Source of the DNA: an uncultured Clostridia bacterium
GTDB lineage: Bacteria > Bacillota > Clostridia > Oscillospirales > Oscillospiraceae
Direction of reading: 5' to 3'
Assembly: GCA_945873295.1 (NCBI GenBank)
Contig: CAMCCS010000007.1
Coordinates: 1 to 34,154 of the forward strand
DNA length: 34,154 nt
The position numbers and the translations under genes were made by a program. The notes under the pieces were generated by a model, which saw nothing but the letters and a program-made list of their open reading frames with translations, did not search any database and was not told where the DNA came from. Positions 1 through 6,144 of the stretch are shown one piece after another (the stretch's first letter is position 1; each line of letters begins with the position of its first letter).

Positions 1-185
1 ATGCAAAATCGGTTCATTTCGCCGTTCCTCATCAGTCTCGCTGCGCTCGACAGCTATAAATTATGGTATGATTGCCCCCGGCAATCATTTGGATTTTGAT
101 TCGCTGCGCGGAGCACCACCCCCGGGGGAAGCGATTGCGCTGCGCGTCAGTGCGCCAAATTCCAATTTATCTCATTTCTTTTTCC

Positions 186-217
186 GCTCCATCCTGCGAA
201 AAGAACCAGGATGGAGC
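186..217 (+). promoter_or_regulatory. Perfect 10-bp stem-loop in the leader
   Basis: GCTCCATCCT (186-195) pairs perfectly with AGGATGGAGC (208-217) around a 12-nt A/G-rich loop. No U tract follows, so it does not look like an intrinsic terminator. Its 3' arm shares AGC (215-217) with the next hairpin, so the two structures could exclude each other at the junction. Confidence 0.55.
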
Positions 218-260
218 AAAATTCGCCTCCCGGGCATAGATTGTGCCGGGAGGTTTTGCT
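215..260 (+). promoter_or_regulatory. Stem-loop sequestering the Shine-Dalgarno of the DUF3343 gene
   Basis: AGCAAAA (215-221) pairs with TTTTGCT (254-260), and CCTCCCGG (226-233) with CCGGGAGG (246-253), with a 4-nt bulge between the two stems. The right arm contains GGGAGG (248-253), the only good ribosome binding site for the ATG at 264. Folding would hide it. The stem followed by TTTT also resembles a weak intrinsic terminator, so either translational or transcriptional control is possible. Confidence 0.5.
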
Positions 261-263
261 GTT

Positions 264-518
264 ATGATGACGGATTATATTACCTTCCGCTCGGTGACAG
301 TGGCACAGCGGGGGGAGAAGATACTGAATGCTGCGGGGATTCGCTGCGCGGTCCGGCGAACGCCCCGATGGATGGAGGAACAGGGCTGCGGTTACTGCAT
401 CCGGCTTTCCGGGGCGGAGGTCCCGGACGCGCTGGCGCTGCTTCGGAAAAACCAGCTGAGCTGGCGCAAGGTCTACCACCAGGGAGAAAATGGGGTTCTG
501 GAGGAGCGGAGGGTATGA
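264..518 (+). CDS. DUF3343 family protein (putative Se/S carrier-like)
   Basis: This is an 84-residue cytoplasmic protein with the small DUF3343 fold pattern: an N-terminal strand with repeated Ser/Thr (TFRSVTVAQRGEKIL), a helix, a basic RRTPR stretch, then a CGYC pair in EEQGCGYCIRLSG and a C-terminal helix. Family members are annotated as putative selenium or sulfur carriers and often lie beside cysteine desulfurases, as here. I chose ATG 264 (or the tandem ATG at 267) over the track's GTG 243 because GGGAGG lies 10 nt upstream of 264. The stop overlaps the next gene's start (ATGA), so translation is probably coupled. The carrier function is family inference and has not been shown. Confidence 0.75.
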   Translation: MMTDYITFRSVTVAQRGEKILNAAGIRCAVRRTPRWMEEQGCGYCIRLSGAEVPDALALLRKNQLSWRKVYHQGENGVLEERRV

Positions 519-1621
519 TCTATCTGGATAGTGGAGCCACTTCCTTTCCCAAGCCGCCGGGTGTGGCCCGGGCCATGGAGACGGCTCTGCGTACCTGCGC
601 GAATCCCGGCCGGGGCGGGTATCCCGCGGCGGAGGCGGCATCCCGGACGGTGTACCGCTGCCGGGAGCAGGCGGGGAAGCTCTTTCAATGCCGCCCGGAG
701 CAGGTTGTCCTCACCGGAAGCTGTACCCATGGTCTCAACATTGCGATCCGCACTTTGGTAAAACCGGGAGCCAAAGTGGCGGTATCCGGTTTTGAACACA
801 ATGCGGTGACCCGGCCTCTCCACGCCCTGAATGCCCAGCTTATCGTCTGCGGACGGCGGCTGTTCGACCAGGAAGACACCCTGTCCGATTTTCGCCGGGC
901 GCTGCGGTCCGGGGTGGACGCGGCGGTATTTACCCATGTTTCCAATGTGTTCGGCTGCATTCTCCCGGCGAAAGAAATGGCGGCCCTGTGCAGAACCTAC
1001 GGTGTGCCCTTCATCGTGGACGCGGCCCAGTCGGCCGGGGTCCTGCCGGTGGAGCTTGCCGGGTGGGGTGCGGATTTTATCGCCATGCCCGGGCATAAGG
1101 GACTGCTGGGCCCCCAGGGAACCGGACTGCTGCTGTGCGCCGGGCAGGCCCAGCCTCTGCTCTACGGCGGAACCGGCAGCCAGTCCCTGATGCAGACCAT
1201 GCCGGAGGAGCTTCCGGAACGGTTGGAGCCGGGGACGGTGAATGTGCCCGGTGCGGCTGGGCTGCTTGCAGGGATGCAGGCGGTGGAGCGTTTGGGCATG
1301 GAAACGATTGCCGCCCGGGAGGCCGCGCTGGCGAAAAAATGCGCCGCAGGACTGGAAAAATTGGGAATGGAGGTTTTCTCCGGGGAAAACCAGGGGGGCA
1401 CGGTTTCTTTCCGGGCCGGATGCGGCTGTGAAGAGGCCGCGCAGATGCTTTCAGACCGGGGCTTTGCCCTCCGGGCGGGGCTGCACTGCGCGCCCCTGGC
1501 CCACGAGAGCGCCGGGACCCTGGACACCGGTACGGTGCGGGTCAGCTTCGGCTGGAACAGCACGGCAGGGGAGCTAAACGCCTTCCTCCGGGTAGCGCGG
1601 AGCCTCCCCCCGGCAAAATGA
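515..1621 (+). CDS. Class V aminotransferase / cysteine desulfurase family protein
   Basis: This is a 368-residue fold-type I PLP enzyme. The start is ATG 515 (MIYLDSGATSFPKP), overlapping the upstream stop by 4 nt; the much longer track ORF from 68 runs through the leader and is not real. The PLP-binding lysine is K195 in MPGHKGLLGPQGTG, and the PLP-contacting VDAAQSAG lies upstream of it. A C-terminal GLHCAPLAH carries Cys325, the likely sulfur-accepting residue, followed by GTVRVSFGWNST. This layout matches the EF2568-like cysteine desulfurase group rather than IscS/NifS housekeeping enzymes. It probably removes sulfur (or selenium) from cysteine (or selenocysteine) for transfer, perhaps to the DUF3343 partner. 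The substrate is not decided by sequence. Confidence 0.85.
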   Translation: MIYLDSGATSFPKPPGVARAMETALRTCANPGRGGYPAAEAASRTVYRCREQAGKLFQCRPEQVVLTGSCTHGLNIAIRTLVKPGAKVAVSGFEHNAVTRPLHALNAQLIVCGRRLFDQEDTLSDFRRALRSGVDAAVFTHVSNVFGCILPAKEMAALCRTYGVPFIVDAAQSAGVLPVELAGWGADFIAMPGHKGLLGPQGTGLLLCAGQAQPLLYGGTGSQSLMQTMPEELPERLEPGTVNVPGAAGLLAGMQAVERLGMETIAAREAALAKKCAAGLEKLGMEVFSGENQGGTVSFRAGCGCEEAAQMLSDRGFALRAGLHCAPLAHESAGTLDTGTVRVSFGWNSTAGELNAFLRVARSLPPAK

Positions 1622-1632
1622 ACGGGCTGCAA

Positions 1633-1665
1633 GCGCCGGGGCGGGAAGTAGCCCGGGCCCGGCGC
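1633..1665 (+). terminator. GC-rich hairpin after the cysteine desulfurase gene
   Basis: GCGCCGGG (1633-1640) pairs with CCCGGCGC (1658-1665), with further GGG/CCC pairing inside. The stem starts 12 nt after the stop codon, but only AGATAAATTT follows, so the U tract is poor. It may be a weak or factor-assisted terminator, or simply an mRNA-end-stabilising hairpin. Confidence 0.4.
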
Positions 1666-1714
1666 AGATAAATTTGAGGCCGGGAACGAATCTGATTTTT
1701 ATGCAGAATATCAC

Positions 1715-1743
1715 TTGCTATCGGCGAGGGAATCCGCTATAAT
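1715..1743 (+). promoter_or_regulatory. Sigma-A-type promoter for cdaA-cdaR
   Basis: TTGCTA (1715-1720), a 17-nt spacer and a perfect TATAAT (1738-1743) lie 77 nt upstream of the cdaA start. The 5' UTR then includes an inverted repeat GTATAC...GTATAC (1762-1782). Confidence 0.75.
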
Positions 1744-1819
1744 AGAGCGGAAAATAGGTTAGTATACCATTGGACAGTATACGCTTTCAAAAGTTGACAT
1801 AAAAGAGGTCGGAGAACGT

Positions 1820-2695
1820 ATGATGGAGGCAATTCACAGTTTGATGCAGCAGCTCACCAGAATGCAGTGGTCGGATTATTTGGATATTGCCGTGGTCGCG
1901 TTTCTGATCTACAAGCTGCTGCCCCTGATCCGCGCCCCCGGAACCATGCGCATTGCCCGGGCGGTGATAGCAGTGATGGTTGTCGCAGGTCTGGCGGCAG
2001 CCCTTCGGCTTTACACCCTGAGCTTTATTCTGAACCAGTTTATGGCGGTTGGACTGCTGGCGCTGGTCATCCTGTTCCAGCCGGAGCTGCGGCGGATGCT
2101 GGACCGGCTGGGCAGCGTGAAATTCCGGGCCCTGTTCGGCTACACCAAGCCTACCCAGGATCTGGAGTCGGTGATCGCCCAGACGGTAATGGCCTGCGAG
2201 ATTATGAGCAGGGAGCGTGTGGGCGCTCTGATCGTCTTTGCCCGGGAGGCCCGGCTGGATGATTACTTCAAGACCGGCACCCCCATCGACGGACAGGTGA
2301 CGGAGCAGCTGATCCGCAACATTTTCTTTGTGAAAGCGCCCCTGCATGACGGCGCCATGATTATTCGGGACGGCAGGATCGCCGCCGCGGGCTGTGTGCT
2401 GCCCCTGTCGGACAGCAGCCATCTCAGCGCGGACCTGGGTACCCGGCACCGGGCCGGTGTGGGCATGAGCGAGGTCTCCGACGCGGTGGTGGTCATTGTA
2501 TCCGAGGAGACCGGCACCATCTCCGTGGCGGTGGGCGGCATGCTGAAACGGCATCTGGCATCCCAGACCCTGGAGAAGCTGCTGTGCAACGAGCTGTGCC
2601 CCAAGAATGATCCCGATGGAGAGCAGGCGCTTGCCCTCCGGCTGAAAAAGGGTCTGCGTAAAACAGGCAAGGAGGCGAATACCCGTGAAAAGTAA
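1820..2695 (+). CDS. cdaA: Diadenylate cyclase CdaA (c-di-AMP synthase)
   Basis: This is a 291-residue membrane protein. Three N-terminal hydrophobic helices (YLDIAVVAFLIYKLL, ARAVIAVMVVAGLAAAL and FMAVGLLALVILF, roughly residues 18-90) precede a DisA_N catalytic domain. The domain carries the signature LHDGAMII and GTRHRAGVGMSE motifs that bind ATP and metal. The family makes cyclic di-AMP from two ATP and controls potassium and osmotic balance and cell-wall homeostasis. The length is slightly above the Bacillus protein because of a Lys-rich tail. Two tandem ATGs (1820, 1823) follow GGAG at 1811. It overlaps cdaR by 11 nt, the usual coupling. glmM, often third in this operon, does not follow. 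Confidence 0.95.
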   Translation: MMEAIHSLMQQLTRMQWSDYLDIAVVAFLIYKLLPLIRAPGTMRIARAVIAVMVVAGLAAALRLYTLSFILNQFMAVGLLALVILFQPELRRMLDRLGSVKFRALFGYTKPTQDLESVIAQTVMACEIMSRERVGALIVFAREARLDDYFKTGTPIDGQVTEQLIRNIFFVKAPLHDGAMIIRDGRIAAAGCVLPLSDSSHLSADLGTRHRAGVGMSEVSDAVVVIVSEETGTISVAVGGMLKRHLASQTLEKLLCNELCPKNDPDGEQALALRLKKGLRKTGKEANTREK

Positions 2696-3917
2696 AATCG
2701 GCTACATTGCGCTCTCCGTGCTGATTGCCTTTGGACTGTGGCTGTATGTGATTACTTCCGTCAGTCCCGGTTCCGAGGATACCTACGACGATGTTCCCGT
2801 GATTCTCAGCGGAGAGACGGTGCTTCAGGAACGGGGACTGATGATTACCAGCGTATCGTCGGACACGGTGACGCTGAAGCTGTCCGGCAACCGGTCGGAC
2901 CTTGCCCAGGTGAACCGGGGAAACATCACCGTGAAAGCGGACCTTTCCAAGATCTATGAACCCGGCAGCCAGCTGCAGCTTAGCACTACCGTGAGCTTTC
3001 CGGGGAATCTTCCCAGCAACGCCTTCGTGATAGAGTCCAAGAATCCGGGCTACCTGTATGTTACCGTGGAGCGCCGGGTGACCAAGGAGGTCCCCGTGGA
3101 GATCCAGTGGATCGGTTCCGCGCCGGAGGGCTATCTGTCCGACCGGGAGAACAGCACCCTGGACTATACCTCCGTTTCCGTTACCGGACCGGAGTCCGTT
3201 ACGGACCGGATCGAAAAGGCCGTCATCCAGGCGGATCTGACGGATCAGCGGGAATCCATCAGCCAGAGCTTCCGCTATACCCTGTGTGACGGGGAGGGAA
3301 ATCCGGTGGATGCCGAGCTCATTACCACCAATGTGGAGGAGGTTCGGCTGGATGTCCGGATCCAGAAGGTAAAGGATATTACCCTTGTCTACAATATTGT
3401 GGAAGGCGGCGGCGCTACCCGGGACAATGTTTCCGTCACTATGAGCGCGGAAACCATCCGTGTCTGCGGCAGTGAGGTGGCCATCGATGCCATGGAAGAC
3501 CAGCTGGTGGTGGGCACCATCAACCTGGCGGAGCTGACCAAGTCCGGCAATCTGACTTTCCAGGTAGTGCTGCCCGAGGGGATTACCAATCTGTCCGCCA
3601 TCACGGAGGTGGAAGCTACAGTACTGCTTTCCGGCCTGACCACCCGGGACTATGTGCTGGAGAATATCCAGAGCATCAACATTCCGGAGGGCATGGAAGC
3701 GGAACTCATTACGGAAAAGCTGACGGTCACCGTCCGGGGGCCGGCGGAGCTCATGAGCAAGCTGACCGCGGAAAACATTACCGCAACGGTGGACTTTACC
3801 GGCGCCGAGGCGGGGACCACAACCTTCCGCACGGTCATCACTTTCGGTGAGGGCTTCACGGGGGTCGGCGTACTGCGCTCCGATCCGGTATCCGCTGCCA
3901 TAACGCCGGCGAAGTAA
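2685..3917 (+). CDS. cdaR: CdaR, YbbR-domain regulator of CdaA
   Basis: This is a 410-residue protein with one N-terminal membrane helix (IGYIALSVLIAFGLWLYVI) and a long extracytoplasmic part built of repeated YbbR-like beta domains, visible as recurring segments such as VTVERRVTKEVPVEI, VRLDVRIQKVKDI and VTGPESVTDRI. CdaR proteins bind and modulate the membrane diadenylate cyclase. The GTG start lies inside the end of cdaA, with AGGAGG-like bases upstream, so the two are translated together. The domain count (about four repeats) is estimated by eye. Confidence 0.9.
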   Translation: MKSKIGYIALSVLIAFGLWLYVITSVSPGSEDTYDDVPVILSGETVLQERGLMITSVSSDTVTLKLSGNRSDLAQVNRGNITVKADLSKIYEPGSQLQLSTTVSFPGNLPSNAFVIESKNPGYLYVTVERRVTKEVPVEIQWIGSAPEGYLSDRENSTLDYTSVSVTGPESVTDRIEKAVIQADLTDQRESISQSFRYTLCDGEGNPVDAELITTNVEEVRLDVRIQKVKDITLVYNIVEGGGATRDNVSVTMSAETIRVCGSEVAIDAMEDQLVVGTINLAELTKSGNLTFQVVLPEGITNLSAITEVEATVLLSGLTTRDYVLENIQSINIPEGMEAELITEKLTVTVRGPAELMSKLTAENITATVDFTGAEAGTTTFRTVITFGEGFTGVGVLRSDPVSAAITPAK

Positions 3918-3983
3918 ACGGGACCGCGAAAAAAACCATATGCCGGGCGGCGGAAAGCTGCCTTTGAAAAGGGGATAATAACC

Positions 3984-4862
3984 ATGGTGAAAAGCATGAC
4001 CGGCTACGGCAGAGCCGTGGAGACGGTGAACGGACGGGAATTCACGGTAGAAGTGCGCAGTGTCAACAACCGTTACCTGGACTGCACGGTGAAGCTTCCC
4101 CGGAGCCTGTCCTTTGGCGAGGACGCAGTGAAGCAGGCGGTAAAGAATACCGTCTCCCGTGGCAAGGTGGATGTCTTTGTGTCCGTGCGCAGCGAGGGCG
4201 GCACGGAAGGTAAGGTAACCTTAAACAGCAGCCTGGCAGCGGGCTACGCCGAAGCCATGCGCCGGATGAAGGCGGAGCTGCAGCTTTCCGGCGACATCAG
4301 CCTGGAGCTGATTGCCCGGATGCCGGAGGTGTTTACCGTAGAAAAACCGGAGGTGGACGAAGAGCAGCTTCTCAAGGATCTGCTTTTCGTGGCGGACAAG
4401 GCTTTCGCGGGCTACGATGCCATGCGTTCCCGGGAAGGACAGGCCCTGGAAAATGACCTGCGCAGCCGGGGACAGACCATCCTCTCGTTGGTTTCCCAGG
4501 TGGAGGCGGGCAGTGCCCAGACGGTGGCGGACTACCGCGCCCGGCTGGAAAGCAAGCTCCGGGAGGTTCTGTCAAGCACCACCATTGACGAAGGCCGGAT
4601 CCTGACCGAGGCGGCAATCTTTGCCGACAAGGTGGCGGTGGACGAGGAAACCGTCCGTCTGCGCAGCCACCTGGAGCAGATGGATGCCATGCTCACCGCG
4701 GGCGGCAGCGTGGGCCGGAAGCTGGACTTCCTGCTCCAGGAGATGAACCGGGAGGCAAATACCATCGGCTCCAAGTGCTCCGATGTGCGCCTTGCCCGGC
4801 TTGTGGTGGAGATCAAGGCGGAACTGGAAAAGATCCGGGAGCAGACCCAGAATATCGAATAG
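3984..4862 (+). CDS. YicC/YloC family endoribonuclease
   Basis: This is a 292-residue protein starting with the family hallmark KSMTGYGRA, followed by VRSVNNRYLD in the YicC-like N-terminal domain. A C-terminal DUF1732 segment ends in GRKLDFLLQEMNREANTIGSK. Members act as RNA endonucleases in RNA turnover. It is the first gene of the yicC-remA-gmk-rpoZ group that is conserved in Firmicutes. remA follows after a 9-nt gap. The start ATG 3984 follows a weak GGGGATAA site; an internal Met four codons later is part of the conserved motif. Confidence 0.92.
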   Translation: MVKSMTGYGRAVETVNGREFTVEVRSVNNRYLDCTVKLPRSLSFGEDAVKQAVKNTVSRGKVDVFVSVRSEGGTEGKVTLNSSLAAGYAEAMRRMKAELQLSGDISLELIARMPEVFTVEKPEVDEEQLLKDLLFVADKAFAGYDAMRSREGQALENDLRSRGQTILSLVSQVEAGSAQTVADYRARLESKLREVLSSTTIDEGRILTEAAIFADKVAVDEETVRLRSHLEQMDAMLTAGGSVGRKLDFLLQEMNREANTIGSKCSDVRLARLVVEIKAELEKIREQTQNIE

Positions 4863-4871
4863 GAGCGGGAT

Positions 4872-5141
4872 ATGAAGCTTGTAAATATCGGCTTCGGGAG
4901 CATGGTGGCGTCAAACCGGATCCTGGCGATTGTTGCGCCGGATTCCGCACCTATCAAGCGGCTGATCCAGGAGGCGAGGGACCGGGGAATGCTGATTGAT
5001 GCATCCTTCGGGCGGAAAACCGCCGGTGTGCTGCTGATGGACACGGACCATGTGATCCTCTGCGCCGTATCCCCCGAGGTGCTGGGGCAGCGCCTGCGGG
5101 AAGAGAAAGAGGAGGATAACCAATGGGAGAAGGAAAGCTGA
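4872..5141 (+). CDS. remA: RemA / DUF370 family DNA-binding regulator
   Basis: This is an 89-residue protein that fits DUF370 across its length: [20 protein letters not shown], a central helix [12 protein letters not shown], and the basic [10 protein letters not shown] followed by [16 protein letters not shown]. In Bacillus RemA activates matrix and osmoprotection genes as an oligomeric DNA binder. In Clostridia it is an almost invariant neighbour of gmk, and its role there is not settled. Its 3' end overlaps gmk by 19 nt, so gmk's ribosome binding site lies inside remA. Confidence 0.92.
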   Translation: MKLVNIGFGSMVASNRILAIVAPDSAPIKRLIQEARDRGMLIDASFGRKTAGVLLMDTDHVILCAVSPEVLGQRLREEKEEDNQWEKES

Positions 5142-5668
5142 TCGTCCTTTCCGGCGCTTCCGGTGTGGGAAAGGGAACAGTGCTGAACCAAATGATGAAG
5201 CTGCGGGAGGATCTGAGTCTTTCCGTTTCCGCTACCACCCGGTCCCCCAGGCCGGCGGAGCAGGAGGGCGTTCACTATTACTTTGTCACCCCGGAGCGGT
5301 TCCGGGAGATGATCGAAAACGATGAGCTTCTGGAATACGATGCCCATATGGATAACTGTTACGGCACACCCTGGAAGCAGCTGGAGGAAAAACGGAGTCG
5401 GGGGCCGGTGATCCTGGACATTGACCCCAAGGGCGCCAGAATCGTAAAGGACAAGATTCCCGATGCCGTTCTGGTGTTTATCATGCCTCCCTCCATGGCG
5501 GAGCTGGAGCAGCGGCTGCGGGGGCGCAACGACACCTCCGAGGAACAGATCCGCCTGCGGCTGCAGCGTGCTGAATGGGAAATGGACCAGCGCAGCTGGT
5601 ATGACCATGTGGTGGTCAATGACGATGCCCGGCGCTGCGCCGGGGAGATCCTGAGCTTCATTCAATAA
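5123..5668 (+). CDS. gmk: Guanylate kinase
   Basis: This is a 181-residue nucleotide kinase that converts GMP to GDP with ATP. It has the P-loop [11 protein letters not shown] near the N-terminus, the GMP-binding [20 protein letters not shown] segment, and a LID-like stretch [26 protein letters not shown] precedes ATG 5123 inside remA. The length is slightly short of the usual ~200 because the C-terminus ends at ILSFIQ. A MITE-like palindrome begins at the base after the stop codon; an insertion may have trimmed or replaced the original end of the gene, but the conserved core is intact. Confidence 0.95.
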   Translation: MGEGKLIVLSGASGVGKGTVLNQMMKLREDLSLSVSATTRSPRPAEQEGVHYYFVTPERFREMIENDELLEYDAHMDNCYGTPWKQLEEKRSRGPVILDIDPKGARIVKDKIPDAVLVFIMPPSMAELEQRLRGRNDTSEEQIRLRLQRAEWEMDQRSWYDHVVVNDDARRCAGEILSFIQ

Positions 5669-5830
5669 GGGCAACACCGCACAATGGGAACTGCGGGCTT
5701 CGGCGGATCTTTTGCCCCAATCGTGCAGTATGAAAAATGGGAAATACATCCAGTATTCCCGCATTTTTCATACTTTCGCTTGTGCCAAAACACTGCCCGA
5801 ATCTCCTTGCCCCATTATGCGGTGCTGCCT
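5669..5830. mobile_element. MITE-like 162-bp imperfect palindrome between gmk and rpoZ
   Basis: The left end GGCAACACCGCACAATGGG (5670-5688) is inverted at the right end as CCCATTATGCGGTGCTGCC (5811-5829), with about 17 of 20 positions matching. The whole interior also folds on itself: AGTATGAAAAATG (left of centre) pairs with CATTTTTCATACT (right), and TTTTG/CAAAA and TTCGG/CCGAA further out. The symmetry centre is near 5748. TAAG-like bases at both borders may be a target duplication. No transposase is encoded; the small track ORFs inside it are artefacts. Identity as a mobile element is inferred from structure. Confidence 0.65.
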
Positions 5831-5860
5831 AAGAATTTTTGTAAATTGCGCGGACGGCGA

Positions 5861-5878
5861 TTCCGGCCTGTGCCGGAA
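5861..5878 (+). other. Short perfect hairpin before rpoZ
   Basis: TTCCGGC (5861-5867), loop CTGT, GCCGGAA (5872-5878). GAATTTTG follows. It lies between the MITE-like repeat and the rpoZ ribosome binding site and could be a weak terminator or processing site. No clear promoter is visible here; TATACT at 5889-5894 lacks a -35 partner. Confidence 0.35.
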
Positions 5879-5920
5879 GAATTTTGAATATACTAAACTG
5901 CTTTTTTGGAGGAATGAATC

Positions 5921-6124
5921 ATGCTTTATCCACCTGTTGCGGATTTGCTGGAAAAGGTTGAAAGCCGGTATCTTCTGGTGAACGTGGTCGCCAAGCGGGC
6001 CCGCCAGATTGCCGAGGAAGCCGAGGAGCTTCACGAGGACCTGCCTGAGAAGCCTGTCACCATGGCAATCAACGAGGTCGCAAACGGCGAGCTGTCCGGC
6101 TCGTTGAAGGAAGAGTATATGTAA
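5921..6124 (+). CDS. rpoZ: RNA polymerase omega subunit
   Basis: This is a 67-residue protein with the omega pattern: PPVADLLEKVESRYLLVNVVAKRARQI near the N-terminus, then PVTMAINEVANGEL. Omega assists beta-prime folding and polymerase assembly. Its position between gmk and priA is the standard Firmicutes arrangement, though coaBC, usually next, is absent. GGAGG sits 8-12 nt before ATG 5921. The 252-nt gap before it is mostly the MITE-like palindrome, so expression may depend on read-through. Confidence 0.93.
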   Translation: MLYPPVADLLEKVESRYLLVNVVAKRARQIAEEAEELHEDLPEKPVTMAINEVANGELSGSLKEEYM

Positions 6125-6144
6125 GCAGGAAAGGGAGGCCACGC

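Larger units (their letters stand above)
1..263 (+). promoter_or_regulatory. Hairpin-rich non-coding leader upstream of the DUF3343 gene
   Basis: No reading frame here looks like a protein; the first part of the 68..1621 track ORF is low-complexity translation of this leader. It holds a hairpin ATGATTGCC/GGCAATCAT (68-88, CCC loop), four copies of the 8-mer CGCTGCGC (39, 102, 138 and one inside the next gene at 342), a perfect 10-bp hairpin (186-217), and a second hairpin (215-260) that includes the ribosome binding site. A possible extended -10 (TGGTATGAT, 64-72) has no convincing -35. A regulatory leader is inference from structure only. Confidence 0.45.

Noticed and set aside
1-32. Possible start of a minus-strand gene (MRNGEMNRFC...) leaving the left edge
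   Set aside because: Only ten codons are visible and no ribosome binding site precedes the start.
157-168. AAATTCCAATTT, inverted at 34032-34043 as AAATTGGAATTT
   Set aside because: A near-palindromic A/T-rich 12-mer at both window ends could suggest a shared repeat, but flanking bases do not match, so chance is enough to explain it.
68-514. N-terminal 149 codons of the 517-aa ORF
   Set aside because: This part reads through the leader and the DUF3343 gene in another frame. The aminotransferase motif MIYLDSGATSFPKP starts at 515 with its own ribosome binding site.
5684-5981. Small ORFs in the gmk-rpoZ gap (67 and 89 aa)
   Set aside because: They are readings of the palindromic repeat and run out of frame into rpoZ; no ribosome binding site.
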